Shown here: positions 1 to 9,829 of the stretch, piece after piece
How the letters are laid out: each line of letters starts with the position of its first letter
Position numbering within the stretch: position 1 is the first letter of the stretch
DNA from: Pontixanthobacter aquaemixtae
GTDB taxonomy: Bacteria; Pseudomonadota; Alphaproteobacteria; Sphingomonadales; Sphingomonadaceae
Reading direction: 5' to 3'
Assembly: GCF_009827395.1 (NCBI RefSeq)
Contig: NZ_WTYX01000001.1
Coordinates: 933,712-997,711, forward strand
Length of the DNA stretch: 64,000 nucleotides
Translations under genes and position numbers: made by a program
The notes under the pieces: generated by a model
Databases searched by the model: none
The model's input: only the letters and a program-made list of their open reading frames with translations
What the model was told of the DNA's origin: nothing

Positions 1-1
1 A

Positions 2-3000
2 CATCAGGTGCTTGCCGATCTGCTGGTCGAGTGGGACGAGAGTGGGGAAACAGAACTGCTCGGCGCCCTCGAAATGCTGAGCCTGCGTATGGGCCCCGAT
101 GGAACCCAGTCTTGGCTGATGCGCTGCGCAGAAGCGCGCGAGGCGTGGTTCGGCGCGGGCGGATGGCCCGATGATCTAGAGGTAAGGGTGCGGCAACTGC
201 TGGGGCTTGCGGCGGATGCCGGGCCCGATGATGTTGCGGATTTGTGCGGTGACGATGTTTTTGATGTGTCGGCGCTTCGCAGGTGTTCTGCGGCCAATGC
301 CGAATGGGGTACCAAGACAGGGCTTGGCTCTGCCAAAGCGATCGCAGATTGGCAGGCAGTGAACAATATGGCGCGTGTGCAGCAGTCTGATGCATTGGAG
401 GCAGCCTTGTTCACCCAAAAGGGCGACGCCCGCTCGCTTAAATCGCTGGAGAAGATTGACCCGGCCTATGCAGAATCTGCGAGCGCGGTTCTGGAATCGC
501 TTCAGGCTGTGCGCGAATTGCAAATGCTGCTCGAACTGGTGGACTGGCTTACACCGGCGTTGCGCGTCGGACGGCGATTTGCCTTGCGCTGGGATGAGGC
601 GAAAAAGCGCGAGGGGCTGATCGACTTCGACGACCAGATCCGGCGCGCGGCGGCACTGCTATCACGATCCGACATTGCGGAGTGGATCCGCTACAAACTT
701 GACCGGCGCTTCGATCATATTCTGATTGATGAAGCGCAGGATACCAACGAAGCGCAATGGTCAATTATTGAAGCGCTCACATCCGACTATTTTACCGGCT
801 TAGGCCAACGCGAAGGGAAGCTGCGCACGGTTTTCGTTGTCGGTGATTTCAAGCAGGCGATTTTTGGTTTTCAGGGAACGAGCCCCGAGAATTTCCGCGC
901 TGCGCGCGAGCAATTCAGAAAGATCATGGCGGATGCCAAAGCCGGTGCCGTGGCAATGCGCGATCATCGGATTGATGCGCGCGAATTGGTCAGCCTTGGT
1001 CTTGGGCGATCTTACAGAACCGCTCAGAAGGTGCTCGATTTCGTCGACGCGGCAATCTATCAAATCGGTTTCGAACAGTTCGGACTGGATAAGCATCCGG
1101 GAAAGCATATTGGCGAGGAACGACCCGGCGAAGTCACATTGTGGAGCCCGGTCAGCGCTCAGCCAGACGACAGCGATGATCAGGATGCGATCGAGAATTG
1201 GCTATCGGAGCCCGAGCGCCGAATGGCAGACAGGATCGCCGCGCAAGTGCGCGAATGGCTCGACGATGGCTATCCGCTGGTAAAGGGTGGGGCCGCCCGC
1301 AATGCCGGACCGGGCGATATCATGGTGCTGGTTCGCAAACGCAAAGAGCTGGCCGGGCTGATAGTAGCGCGTTTGCACGCTGCGGGTGTACCGGTTGCAG
1401 GGGTGGACCGGTTGCGGCTTGGCGCGCCTCTGGCGGTGAAAGACTTGATGGCTGCGTTGCGCTTTGCCGCGCAACCGCTTGATGATTTGAGCCTCGCCAA
1501 TGTGCTTGTGTCACCGCTGGTCGGTTGGACACAGGACGATCTTCTTGCGCATGGATACCGCGACAAGGGCATCCATTTGTGGGACCATTTGCGCAAGAGC
1601 GATGCTCCGCTGGCGGTCGAAACGATCACCAAACTGCGCGACCTTTTGAGACTTGCCGATTACGAACCGCCTCAAGCTCTGATTCATTGGATGCTGACAG
1701 GACCTTGGCGAGGGAGGAAGAGGCTCGTCACACGGTTGGGCCATGAGGCCAATGATCCGATTGACGAGCTGCTCAATGCAGCTCTCGCCTATGCGTCCGC
1801 GCATACGCCCAGCCTCCAAGGCTTTATCCAATGGTTTGATGCAGGCGATGGTGAGCTGAAGCGCGAAGCGGGGGCGAGCGAAGGCCTTGTTCGGGTGATG
1901 ACCGTACACGGGTCCAAGGGTTTGCAAGCTCCGATTGTCATACTCGCAGACGCGACAGGCAATCCCGATAGTTCGCCCTTGCGCGGAATTTCTTTGACTG
2001 ACCAAGGCGGAGAGCATGGATCGGGACGTTCGATCCCCATTCCTCCACTTCGAAAAGAAGAAAAGGTCGGACCGGTTCTTGGTGCAGAGGAAATCGCCGC
2101 CCGGGCTGAGCGGCAAGAACATTGGCGATTGCTTTATGTGGCGATGACCCGTGCTGAAGAGGCGCTGTTCATCGGCGGTGCTCTGGGAAAGCGGGAAGAT
2201 GTACCCGCTGAAGATAGCTGGTACGCGCGCCTCGCGCCCTTGTTGCCAGATGCCGCAATTAAGGATGATCATTTTGGAGAGCGGCGCATTTGGGGACAGC
2301 GCCCTGCAGCGATCCGCGAAGTCCAAACGCCTGCGCCGGAACAAACGCCGCCCCGGATGCCGGACTGGGCGACAAACCCTGTTGGGCCGGAACCGCGCCC
2401 ACCGCGCCCGCTTGCCCCATCATCGCTGGGCGACGAACAGGCGGCAAACCCGCCAATGGCAGCAGAGGTTGCACGGGAGGCAGCGCGGCGCGGGACTTTG
2501 ATCCACAGCTTGCTGGAGAAATTGCCCGACGTTGCGCCCGAGCACCGTGTTGAACGTGGAACGGCGTGGCTGGCCAGACACGCCGCGGAATTCGATCAGG
2601 CTGCACGGCAGGAAATGCTTGAGGCCGCGATAAATGTGCTCGAGCAGCCGGGTCTCGAGGAGATATTCTCTTCCTCCGCTCTTGCCGAAGTGCCACTAGC
2701 GGCAACCTTTGAAGGACAAGTGATTACAGGGATCGTCGACCGCCTGCTGGTAACGCCCGATTTGGTCAAAATCGTCGATTTCAAAACAGCCAGGCGGCCG
2801 CCTTCTTCGCTGGATCAAGTGCCGATGGCAACGATCCGGCAGATGGCAGCCTATACCGCAGCATTGGAAGTGATCTATCCCGACCGCCCGATCGAGGCGG
2901 TTCTACTCTACACCCAAACGCCGCATCTTATTGCCATTCCTGCTGAGGTTCTGGCGGCGCACAAATCGCATTTGTCCACAAAGCAGGAAAGCTTTGCCGC

Positions 3001-3016
3001 GGGAGCCGTTGAGTGA
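2..3016 (+). CDS. addA: Double-strand break repair helicase AddA, 3' part
   Basis: The reading frame is open at the window edge, so the 5' part (including the Walker A motif) lies outside. AddA is the UvrD-type helicase/nuclease subunit of AddAB, which resects DNA double-strand breaks for recombination. Visible helicase motifs are DEAQDT (nt 728), GDFKQAIFGFQG (about nt 842), TVHGSKG (nt 1901) and LYVAMTRAEEAL (about nt 2132). The C-terminal RecB-like nuclease shows IVDFKTAR near nt 2771. About 1000 residues are present, against roughly 1150 for the usual alphaproteobacterial protein. trxA follows 46 nt downstream, the usual addB-addA-trxA order. addB should lie just upstream of the window. 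Confidence 0.95.
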   Translation, partial: HQVLADLLVEWDESGETELLGALEMLSLRMGPDGTQSWLMRCAEAREAWFGAGGWPDDLEVRVRQLLGLAADAGPDDVADLCGDDVFDVSALRRCSAANAEWGTKTGLGSAKAIADWQAVNNMARVQQSDALEAALFTQKGDARSLKSLEKIDPAYAESASAVLESLQAVRELQMLLELVDWLTPALRVGRRFALRWDEAKKREGLIDFDDQIRRAAALLSRSDIAEWIRYKLDRRFDHILIDEAQDTNEAQWSIIEALTSDYFTGLGQREGKLRTVFVVGDFKQAIFGFQGTSPENFRAAREQFRKIMADAKAGAVAMRDHRIDARELVSLGLGRSYRTAQKVLDFVDAAIYQIGFEQFGLDKHPGKHIGEERPGEVTLWSPVSAQPDDSDDQDAIENWLSEPERRMADRIAAQVREWLDDGYPLVKGGAARNAGPGDIMVLVRKRKELAGLIVARLHAAGVPVAGVDRLRLGAPLAVKDLMAALRFAAQPLDDLSLANVLVSPLVGWTQDDLLAHGYRDKGIHLWDHLRKSDAPLAVETITKLRDLLRLADYEPPQALIHWMLTGPWRGRKRLVTRLGHEANDPIDELLNAALAYASAHTPSLQGFIQWFDAGDGELKREAGASEGLVRVMTVHGSKGLQAPIVILADATGNPDSSPLRGISLTDQGGEHGSGRSIPIPPLRKEEKVGPVLGAEEIAARAERQEHWRLLYVAMTRAEEALFIGGALGKREDVPAEDSWYARLAPLLPDAAIKDDHFGERRIWGQRPAAIREVQTPAPEQTPPRMPDWATNPVGPEPRPPRPLAPSSLGDEQAANPPMAAEVAREAARRGTLIHSLLEKLPDVAPEHRVERGTAWLARHAAEFDQAARQEMLEAAINVLEQPGLEEIFSSSALAEVPLAATFEGQVITGIVDRLLVTPDLVKIVDFKTARRPPSSLDQVPMATIRQMAAYTAALEVIYPDRPIEAVLLYTQTPHLIAIPAEVLAAHKSHLSTKQESFAAGAVE

Positions 3017-3062
3017 TCGGCGTTTGCACCTAAATAGATGACAGAGAAATAGGAGAAGTCCC

Positions 3063-3383
3063 ATGGCGACCATCAATGTCACCGACGAAAGTTTCAAAGC
3101 CGATGTACTCGAATCCGACAAGCCTGTGCTGGTAGATTTTTGGGCGGATTGGTGCGGTCCGTGCAAAATGATCGGGCCCTCGCTTGAAGAAATCAGCGAC
3201 GAGCTGAGCGATCAATTGACCATTGCAAAGATGGATATCGTTGAAAACACCGGGGTGCCAACCGATATGGGCGTGCAGTCCATCCCACTGATGGTGCTGT
3301 TCAAGAACGGAAAGCCCGTCGCGCAGAAACTCGGTGCGGCACCGAAAAATCAGCTCAAAGGCTGGATCGAAAGCGAGCTCTGA
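3063..3383 (+). CDS. trxA: Thioredoxin
   Basis: A 106-residue cytoplasmic thioredoxin that reduces protein disulfides. The active site WCGPC is at residues 30-34, preceded by the typical VDFWAD strand. The cis-proline loop SIPLM lies about 40 residues later. Length and fold order match TrxA, with no signal peptide or extra domain. The ATG is preceded by AGGAGAAG with normal spacing. It follows addA in the same direction and ends 11 nt before the convergent inositol-monophosphatase-family gene. Confidence 0.97.
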   Translation: MATINVTDESFKADVLESDKPVLVDFWADWCGPCKMIGPSLEEISDELSDQLTIAKMDIVENTGVPTDMGVQSIPLMVLFKNGKPVAQKLGAAPKNQLKGWIESEL

Positions 3384-3394
3384 GCTGGGGCCGT

Positions 3395-4198
3395 CTATTC
3401 ACCCAATTTGGCCATTCGTTCGGCCAGTTCATTCCATAGGACTGGGCTGGCCGCTCCGATTAAGCCGGGGCGATCCCATTCATCGACGCGATATTGCGCC
3501 CCATCATTGCGCGCGACTTTGCCGCCTGCTTCGTTGAGCCACAAAGCGCCAGCGGCATGATCCCACGGCAAAGTCCGCTGAAAAATCGTTACATCGTTGA
3601 TTCCTAGCGCGAGCCGCGGATACTGCTCGGCGGCGCAGCGCGGAATATCGGCCAGCGTGTAATGGGGCGCGATGTGCTGCATAATTTTGTCGCGCAGTCC
3701 ATCTTCCATAAACAGCGTCGAAATGCCCGCGACCGGCAGCGTCATGCCGGTGGTTCGGGCAGTTACACGCTCTCCATTCACAAAAGCCCCTTCGCCGCTA
3801 TGCGCGGTGCAAAATCGCTGCGTCAGCGGGTCGTATATCCACGCCGACTGCGTTTTGCCCGCGTCGGCAAGCGCGATCAGGATGCCGAAGGGCGGATTGC
3901 CGCTGGCGAAATTACCGGTCCCGTCGATCGGATCGATGATCCAGCAATGTTTGTTCAAACCATCGAGGACAGAGGGGTCCTTGTCGCTCGCTTCCTCCCC
4001 AACGACTGCGAGGCCGGGGACGATTTTCTCCAGTCCTTCGGCCAGCATCACCTCGGATTCACGGTCGGCAATTGTGACCAGCTCATTCTTGCCTTTGTCA
4101 GCAATGTCTGATGCTTCCAGATTGCGGAAGCGCGGCAAAATCGTGGCTTCGCTCACTCCTTGGAGCAGCGAGAGCATGGCAGTATCGATCGCTCTCAA
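3395..4198 (-). CDS. Inositol monophosphatase family phosphatase
   Basis: A Mg-dependent, Li-sensitive-type sugar/inositol phosphatase of about 267 aa. Metal-site motifs are GEEASD (residues 67-72), DPIDGT (89-94) and WDHAAG (212-217). Family members hydrolyse inositol-1-P, histidinol-P, PAP or fructose-1,6-bisP. The sequence alone does not decide, although the argJ neighbour makes a histidinol-phosphatase (HisN-like) role worth considering. The start is uncertain. The TTG at 4198 overlaps the argJ stop (TTGA) and keeps the first helix, whereas the ATG at 4177 would give a protein seven residues shorter. It is translated after argJ, probably in the same operon. A second paralogue lies at 37563. 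Confidence 0.85.
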   Translation of the reverse strand: MRAIDTAMLSLLQGVSEATILPRFRNLEASDIADKGKNELVTIADRESEVMLAEGLEKIVPGLAVVGEEASDKDPSVLDGLNKHCWIIDPIDGTGNFASGNPPFGILIALADAGKTQSAWIYDPLTQRFCTAHSGEGAFVNGERVTARTTGMTLPVAGISTLFMEDGLRDKIMQHIAPHYTLADIPRCAAEQYPRLALGINDVTIFQRTLPWDHAAGALWLNEAGGKVARNDGAQYRVDEWDRPGLIGAASPVLWNELAERMAKLGE

Positions 4199-5421
4199 GA
4201 GCGGTAATCCGCGTTGATCGAAATGTATCCGTGAGTGAGGTCGCAGGTCCAAACGGTGGCGCTTCCCTGACCAATTCCAAGATCGACGTCGATGCGTATA
4301 TTTTGCTCTTTCAAATGGGCCGCCAGCGGCTCCTCCTCAAAATCTTCGACCGCCTGGCCATTCTTCGCTGCCCAATAGCCGCCGAAGCCGACTGATAATC
4401 TGTCGCGGTCAGCGGGCTCGCCAGCTTTGCCGACTGCCATGACCACGCGGCCCCAATTTGCGTCTTCGCCCGCAATCGCCGTTTTGACCAAAGGTGAATT
4501 GGCAATCGCCAGGCCGATCGTCCGCGCGCTGTCATCGCTTTGCGCACGGACAACTGCGATTTCGATGAATTTTTGCGCGCCTTCGCCGTCCCGAACCACC
4601 AAATGCGCCAACTGGCGGCAAATGTCCTCAAGGGCCGCCGCAAAAGCGTCTGCACCCGGATCATCAAATGAAGCAATCAGGGCATTGCCGGCTTTGCCCG
4701 TGGCAAATGCCAGCACGGTGTCACTTGTCGAAGTGTCGCTATCCACGGTGATGCAGGAAAATGTCTTAGCATTCGCGTTTGCCAGCAATTCCTGCAGGAA
4801 GGACGGATCAACGGCCGCATCGGTGAAGATGTAACCGAGCATAGTCGCCATATCGGGGGCGATCATTCCGCTGCCCTTGATGATCGCCGAAAGCGTCACT
4901 TTGGTTTCGCCAACCATTGCCGAAGTGGTCGCGCCTTTTGGATAGGTGTCAGTGGTGCCGATTGCGGTTGCAGCTTCTTCCCAGCTTGCAGGATCGGCCT
5001 GCGACACCGCGGCTACTCCATCGCGGGCTTTGTCAAGCGGAAGCGGATATCCGATCACCCCGGTTGACGAAACGAAAACCTGTTCAGGCCGGCAATCGAG
5101 CGAGTCAGCGACCTGCCGCATAATCTGCTCCACCGCCTCGCGGCCCTTGCGGCCGGCGAAGGCGTTGGCATTGCCCGAATTCACGATCAACGCGCGCGCA
5201 GTGCCTTGTTTGATTTGTTCGCGGCCCGACTCGATTTCGTAGGAGGCGCATGCGCTCTTGGTGAAAACACCCGCCGCTGCCGTGCCTTCGGCCAATTCGG
5301 CAAAGGTAATATCGGCGCGCCGCCAATCCTTGTACCCCGCCTGCGCCACGCGCAGTGTTACCCCGTCAATTTCGGGCAATTCGGGGAAGGGCAGAGCAAG
5401 CGGAGAACGGGTCATTTCCAT
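4195..5421 (-). CDS. argJ: Bifunctional glutamate N-acetyltransferase / amino-acid acetyltransferase ArgJ
   Basis: ArgJ transfers the acetyl group from N-acetylornithine to glutamate (and can use acetyl-CoA in bifunctional forms), recycling acetyl in arginine synthesis. The 408-aa precursor cleaves itself into alpha and beta chains. The cleavage motif APDMATMLG is present, with the nucleophilic Thr at about residue 193. KGSGMI precedes it, and IANSPLVKTAIAGEDANWGR in the beta chain is typical. The chosen ATG at 5421 has TAAGGCG eight bases upstream; the frame extends upstream without better support. The phosphatase gene downstream starts at its stop codon. It diverges from the TonB-domain gene at 5513. 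Confidence 0.95.
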   Translation of the reverse strand: MEMTRSPLALPFPELPEIDGVTLRVAQAGYKDWRRADITFAELAEGTAAAGVFTKSACASYEIESGREQIKQGTARALIVNSGNANAFAGRKGREAVEQIMRQVADSLDCRPEQVFVSSTGVIGYPLPLDKARDGVAAVSQADPASWEEAATAIGTTDTYPKGATTSAMVGETKVTLSAIIKGSGMIAPDMATMLGYIFTDAAVDPSFLQELLANANAKTFSCITVDSDTSTSDTVLAFATGKAGNALIASFDDPGADAFAAALEDICRQLAHLVVRDGEGAQKFIEIAVVRAQSDDSARTIGLAIANSPLVKTAIAGEDANWGRVVMAVGKAGEPADRDRLSVGFGGYWAAKNGQAVEDFEEEPLAAHLKEQNIRIDVDLGIGQGSATVWTCDLTHGYISINADYRS

Positions 5422-5512
5422 CGTCAACGCCTTATGGTCAGCGCAAAGGCTTCGCAAGCGTTAGAATAGTTGGGGCTATTGATAATCGGACCGATCCCGA
5501 TAGAGTGTTGAT

Positions 5513-6223
5513 ATGATGTACAAAGCCCTGTTCTCGCTCGTTTTTGCCGTTTTTTCGTTGAATTCTGCCCATGCTCAGGAGGCCGATATCGATGAAACTG
5601 CTGACGCAGTCGCTGCAGATTTCGAGGCGAATATGGAGGTGGTTTCCGAAGCTGCTGAAGCTGCAATGGAGGTGGACCCATTTGATCCAACCTCAAATCG
5701 AAGCCCTTTTCCCAAGCGGGGTTTTTACCCCACGCCAACTCCATTCGACTATCCAGCCGACTCTCACGTCAATGGTGAGGAAGGGCTGGTTAGGTTGACG
5801 CTCGATATTGATGCCGAAGGAACAGTCACTGACTGCAAAGTATCAGAAAGCAGCGGGCACTTGGCTTTGGATAAAGCATCTTGTGCTGTCGCATTGCGCG
5901 ATGCGCCTGAATTTGAGCCTGCCAAGGATGAGCGCGGCAATGCGGTAGCATCGAAGTACGAGCTGACAATCGATTGGAACATTCGCGAACCCGAGCTTCA
6001 ACCAATGGTCATCGATGTACGGCTGACCATTGGCACCGATGGGAAGGTCAGCGAGTGCGAGGCATTGGAAACGTCCGGCACGCTATTTCGAGGGTTCGAC
6101 AGGACCGATCCGTGTAAGAACATGAACCGTTCCGGCGACATTTACCGTGATGAGAACGGTCAGCCCGTTGCCAAAAAGGTCCGCATTCGCATGACAGTAG
6201 AGGTCGACGACGTGCCGGAATGA
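5513..6223 (+). CDS. Exported protein with TonB C-terminal-like domains
   Basis: A 236-aa exported protein with a signal peptide ending near SAHAQ (residues 1-22), then an acidic segment to about residue 75. A TonB C-terminal-type domain follows (about 75-155): GLVRLTLDIDAEGTVTDCKV, then an ESSGHLALDKASCAVALR stretch and a final strand. A second, shorter similar stretch follows (VIDVRLTIGTDGKVSECEAL, about 165-220). Both parts have a Cys after the DG turn and a second Cys later, suggesting disulfides. There is no N-terminal TM anchor or Pro-rich TonB linker, so it is unlikely to be a classical energy transducer. Function is unknown; a periplasmic TonB-fold protein fits best. Confidence 0.75.
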   Translation: MMYKALFSLVFAVFSLNSAHAQEADIDETADAVAADFEANMEVVSEAAEAAMEVDPFDPTSNRSPFPKRGFYPTPTPFDYPADSHVNGEEGLVRLTLDIDAEGTVTDCKVSESSGHLALDKASCAVALRDAPEFEPAKDERGNAVASKYELTIDWNIREPELQPMVIDVRLTIGTDGKVSECEALETSGTLFRGFDRTDPCKNMNRSGDIYRDENGQPVAKKVRIRMTVEVDDVPE

Positions 6224-6232
6224 GTTTGCCGG

Positions 6233-6261
6233 TTTACGACTTACGCCGGAGTATCTATATA
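6233..6261 (+). promoter_or_regulatory. Predicted promoter of the small exported-protein gene
   Basis: TTTACG at 6233-6238, a 17-nt spacer, then TATATA at 6256-6261. The ATG of the next gene starts at 6268, about where transcription should begin, and no Shine-Dalgarno sequence is visible. This suggests a leaderless message. Prediction from sequence only. Confidence 0.4.
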
Positions 6262-6267
6262 ACCCAT

Positions 6268-6534
6268 ATGCGTCGCTTACTCGCACTCCTTGCCCTACTT
6301 TCTGGCCTTGCGGCCGTAGGTGCGCCCGCGACTGCGGCGCAGGTGAGCGATGTTTGTGACCGGATCACCAGCTCGGAAACTGCCGAGGCGGCAAAGTCCG
6401 ATGCGTGCAAATGCCGCGAAATACGCCGCGATGCGGCGGGCCGGTCGGTTACGGAAAAAGGCTGCAAGCCGCGCAAGCCCGTAATCATCTACATTCCGAC
6501 GATCCAGTTTGGAGCTGACCGCGCATACGAATAG
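6268..6534 (+). CDS. Small exported protein of unknown function upstream of secA
   Basis: An 88-residue protein beginning with a clear signal peptide, MRRLLALLALLSGLAAVGAP to about TAA. The mature part has four Cys (VCDRI, DACKC, KGCKP) and ends in a hydrophobic/aromatic tail (PVIIYIPTIQFGADRAYE). An ATG at 6220 overlapping the previous stop would add 16 residues before the signal peptide, so 6268 is preferred. I recognise no family. It sits about 100 nt before secA on the same strand, the position that SecM occupies in gammaproteobacteria, but no SecM arrest motif is visible. See findings. Confidence 0.65.
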   Translation: MRRLLALLALLSGLAAVGAPATAAQVSDVCDRITSSETAEAAKSDACKCREIRRDAAGRSVTEKGCKPRKPVIIYIPTIQFGADRAYE

Positions 6535-6628
6535 CGCGCTGTTCTGCATTTTAGTTTTTTAACCTGACGCTGTGTCCATCGCTGACGCACAACGCGTGCA
6601 GGCCCCCCGCAAATTCTGTTCTTTGAAA

Positions 6629-6642
6629 GATCATCCATGATC
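6629..6642 (+). repeat. Inverted repeat spanning the secA start codon
   Basis: GATCATCCATGATC is a perfect dyad whose right arm contains the secA ATG (6637-6639). As RNA it could form a five-pair stem with a four-base loop over the initiation site. Small and possibly coincidental. Confidence 0.4.
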
Positions 6643-9384
6643 AACGCACTCATGAAATCCATTTTCGGTTCTTCCAATGACCGTTATGTCAAATCGCTTG
6701 GTAAGATCGTCAATCAGATCAACGCGCTAGAGCCGCAGATTCAAGCGCTCAGCGATGCTGAATTGCAGGCGCAAACGGCAAAATTCCGCGATCAGCTGGC
6801 CAATGGCCAAACGCTGGACGACATTTTGCCCGAGGCTTTTGCGACGGTGCGCGAAGCATCGGTTCGCGTGCTTGGCATGCGTCACTTCGATGTTCAGCTG
6901 ATTGGCGGCATTGTGCTCCATCGCGGAGAGATCGCCGAGATGCGCACGGGCGAGGGTAAAACCCTGGTGGCCACCCTCGCGACCTATCTCAACGCGGTTG
7001 CGGGCAACGGTGTGCACGTTGTTACCGTCAATGACTATCTCGCTAGCCGTGACGCCGAATGGATGGGGCAGCTTTATTCATGGCTCGGCCTGACAGTTGG
7101 CGTGATCGTCCCCAATCTGGGCGAGTTCGAACGTCGCGAGGCCTATGGCGCCGATATTACCTATGGCACCAACAACGAATTCGGCTTCGATTATCTGCGC
7201 GATAATATGAAGCACAGCAAAGACCAGATGGTCCAGCGACCCTTCAATTTCGCAATCGTTGACGAGGTTGACTCGATCCTGATCGACGAAGCGCGGACGC
7301 CGCTGATCATCTCGGGTCCGACCGAAGACAAAACCGATCTCTACTTGTCAATTGACGCGGTGGTGAAAGAGATCCCCGAAGAATGGTACGACGCGGACGA
7401 GAAAACCAAAAACATCTCCTGGACCGAAGACGGGACCGAGGAGATTGAGAAGCTGCTGATCGAAGCCGGACTTCTCGAAACCGAAAACCTCTACGACGTC
7501 GAGAACACACAGGTTGTTCATCATCTCGATCAGGCGCTTAAAGCGAACAAGATGTTCAAGCGCGACACCGATTACATCGTAAAGGACGACAAGGTCGTTA
7601 TCATCGACGAATTTACCGGACGGATGATGGACGGGCGCCGTTGGTCAAACGGTCTTCATCAGGCGGTCGAGGCCAAAGAAGGCGTGAAAATCGAGCCTGA
7701 AAACCAGACGATGGCGTCGATCACATTCCAGAACTACTTCCGCATGTATCCCAAGCTGGCAGGCATGACTGGAACCGCTGCAACCGAAGCGGCGGAATTC
7801 TGGGATATCTACAAGATGAACGTGGTTGAAATCCCGACCAACAAGCCGGTCCAACGGATCGACGAAGAAGACGAGTTCTACAAGAACACGCAGGACAAAT
7901 TTCAAGCGATTGCCAAAGCGATTGCGGAGAAAAATGCGATTGGACAGCCGGTACTGGTCGGAACAGTGTCCATCGAGAAGTCTGAATTGCTCGCTGAATT
8001 CCTCAAGAAAGAGGGCGTCGAGCATGAAGTTCTCAACGCACGCCAACACGAGCGTGAGGCGCATATCGTGGCGCAGGCCGGGCGAATTGGCGCGGTGACC
8101 ATCGCGACCAACATGGCCGGCCGCGGGACCGATATTCAGCTCGGCGGCAATGTCGAATTCCGCGTTGGTGACGAGCTTGCCGGGATGGAAGAAGGCCCAG
8201 AACGCGACGCTGCGATCGCCAAGATTGAAGAAGAGGTCGCAGCAGAGCGGCAAAAGGTTGTGGAGGCAGGCGGCCTGTTCGTTCTTGCGACAGAACGCCA
8301 TGAAAGCCGGCGCATCGATAACCAGCTGCGTGGCCGTTCTGGCCGTCAGGGCGATCCGGGACTGAGCCGGTTCTACCTCTGCCTAGAGGATGATCTATTG
8401 CGTATCTTCGGGCCCGACACCTTGTTCAGCCGGATGATGAACTCGAACCTCGAAGATGGCGAGGCAATCGGTTCCAAATGGCTCTCCAAGGCCATTGAAA
8501 CCGCTCAGAAGAAGGTTGAAGCGCGCAACTATGACATTCGCAAACAGGTCGTCGAATATGATGACGTGATGAATGACCAACGTAAGGTTATTTACGAACA
8601 GCGCGCCGAAATCATGGACAGCGAGGCCGTGGGCGATGTCGTTGTCGATATGCGCCACGATACGGTCAATGCACTGGTGACGGCTGCGTGCCCTCCCGGT
8701 TCTTATCCCGAACAGTGGGATGTAGAGGGAATGAAAGAGCGCATTGCAGAAGTGCTCGACCTTCAACCACCGATCGATGCGTGGCTGGAAGAAGATACAG
8801 TAGAACCAGAGATCATCGAAGAGCGTCTGCGCGCGCAAGTTGATGAAATCATGGAAAAGAAGATGGCCAATGCCGATCCGGCAATCTGGACTCGCGTCGA
8901 GAAGAGCATCCTTCTGGAACGGCTTGACCACCATTGGAAGGAACACCTTTCAACGCTCGATGCGCTGCGTCAGGTGGTTTTCCTTCGTGCCTATGCGCAA
9001 AAGCAGCCGATTAACGAATATAAGCAGGAGGCTTTCGGCCTGTTTGAGCGGATGCTCGACACGCTTCGTGAGGACATCACCAGCATCCTGTTGAAGAGCG
9101 AATTGCGGATGGCTCCGCCGGTTCAGGAAGAGCTTCCCGATCTGCCGGACTTTCTAACCGGGCACATCGATCCGCTGACCGGTCTCGACAATTCCAACGA
9201 CGGGGATGGCTCTGCGGAACGCCCTGAAATGTTCGGTTCGCTTGCTGGTAGTCCGCGTGCCGCATCCGGGCCAGGCGGCGCGAACAGAGACAATCCCTAT
9301 GCCGACCAGGATGTTAGCCGGAACGCGCTGTGCCCATGTGGCTCTGGTAACAAGTACAAGCACTGCCATGGCGCGGCTGCGTAA
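6637..9384 (+). CDS. secA: Preprotein translocase ATPase SecA
   Basis: SecA drives unfolded preproteins through SecYEG using ATP. The 915-aa length is normal. Walker A MRTGEGKT has GEGKT at residues 105-109, matching the classical numbering. Walker B reads [15 protein letters not shown], and [14 protein letters not shown] and [10 protein letters not shown] follow in the second nucleotide-binding fold. The zinc-binding C-terminus [13 protein letters not shown] occupies residues 899-911 and binds SecB/ribosome/lipid. The first ATG (6637) has only a weak upstream GAAAGA; a second ATG five codons on is possible. A small exported-protein gene precedes it and a PilZ gene follows. Confidence 0.98.
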   Translation: MINALMKSIFGSSNDRYVKSLGKIVNQINALEPQIQALSDAELQAQTAKFRDQLANGQTLDDILPEAFATVREASVRVLGMRHFDVQLIGGIVLHRGEIAEMRTGEGKTLVATLATYLNAVAGNGVHVVTVNDYLASRDAEWMGQLYSWLGLTVGVIVPNLGEFERREAYGADITYGTNNEFGFDYLRDNMKHSKDQMVQRPFNFAIVDEVDSILIDEARTPLIISGPTEDKTDLYLSIDAVVKEIPEEWYDADEKTKNISWTEDGTEEIEKLLIEAGLLETENLYDVENTQVVHHLDQALKANKMFKRDTDYIVKDDKVVIIDEFTGRMMDGRRWSNGLHQAVEAKEGVKIEPENQTMASITFQNYFRMYPKLAGMTGTAATEAAEFWDIYKMNVVEIPTNKPVQRIDEEDEFYKNTQDKFQAIAKAIAEKNAIGQPVLVGTVSIEKSELLAEFLKKEGVEHEVLNARQHEREAHIVAQAGRIGAVTIATNMAGRGTDIQLGGNVEFRVGDELAGMEEGPERDAAIAKIEEEVAAERQKVVEAGGLFVLATERHESRRIDNQLRGRSGRQGDPGLSRFYLCLEDDLLRIFGPDTLFSRMMNSNLEDGEAIGSKWLSKAIETAQKKVEARNYDIRKQVVEYDDVMNDQRKVIYEQRAEIMDSEAVGDVVVDMRHDTVNALVTAACPPGSYPEQWDVEGMKERIAEVLDLQPPIDAWLEEDTVEPEIIEERLRAQVDEIMEKKMANADPAIWTRVEKSILLERLDHHWKEHLSTLDALRQVVFLRAYAQKQPINEYKQEAFGLFERMLDTLREDITSILLKSELRMAPPVQEELPDLPDFLTGHIDPLTGLDNSNDGDGSAERPEMFGSLAGSPRAASGPGGANRDNPYADQDVSRNALCPCGSGNKYKHCHGAAA

Positions 9385-9398
9385 AGCGGTTGTTATCC

Positions 9399-9417
9399 AT
9401 TCAAATTAATTTTGAAT
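9399..9417 (+). repeat. AT-rich inverted repeat between secA and the PilZ gene
   Basis: ATTCAAA, a five-base centre TTAAT, then TTTGAAT: a perfect 7-bp dyad 14 nt after the secA stop. It is not followed by a T-run, so it is a weak terminator candidate; an operator for the next gene is equally possible. Confidence 0.4.
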
Positions 9418-9443
9418 CGAAATACATGATATAGTTAAGCCCC

Positions 9444-9740
9444 ATGGCAGAGGGCAGACGAGATCCACGATTCGAGGTAAGCGTACAGGGCCGGTATAGG
9501 ACCGGCACTGGCGTGGCGAAGGACGTGCCGATTCTGGAAATGTCCGAGACAGGCTGCCGGTTTTACGACCGTTTCGGGCGGTTACGGCCCGATACCGAGA
9601 TTTCGCTGAGGATCGGATCAATCGGGCCGGTGATCGCGACTGTGCGATGGTGCAACGATCATATCGTCGGGGTGGAATTCGAAAATCCGCTCTATGGCCC
9701 TGTGTTCGAACACATCCGTTCGCAATTGGGCCAGAGATAG
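9444..9740 (+). CDS. PilZ domain protein (c-di-GMP binding)
   Basis: A 98-residue protein that is essentially one PilZ domain, a cytoplasmic receptor for cyclic di-GMP. The RxxxR motif is RRDPR at residues 5-9, and the second motif region reads EMSETGCRF (the SxxG core of D/NxSxxG), with the N/D position replaced by Glu. Strands TEISLRIG and IVGVEFENPLYG follow. The altered first residue of motif two could weaken binding. No Shine-Dalgarno is seen; TATAGT at 9430-9435 lies eight bases before the ATG, so initiation may be leaderless. A c-di-GMP phosphodiesterase gene lies 1.2 kb downstream. Confidence 0.85.
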   Translation: MAEGRRDPRFEVSVQGRYRTGTGVAKDVPILEMSETGCRFYDRFGRLRPDTEISLRIGSIGPVIATVRWCNDHIVGVEFENPLYGPVFEHIRSQLGQR

Positions 9741-9829
9741 AGGAGCAAACAGGCTGCCTGCAGCATACTGCAGCCATCAGCGAATTCATTCCGCTTGATG
9801 GGCTTCCGCACATTGTCTGGAAAGAAGGA

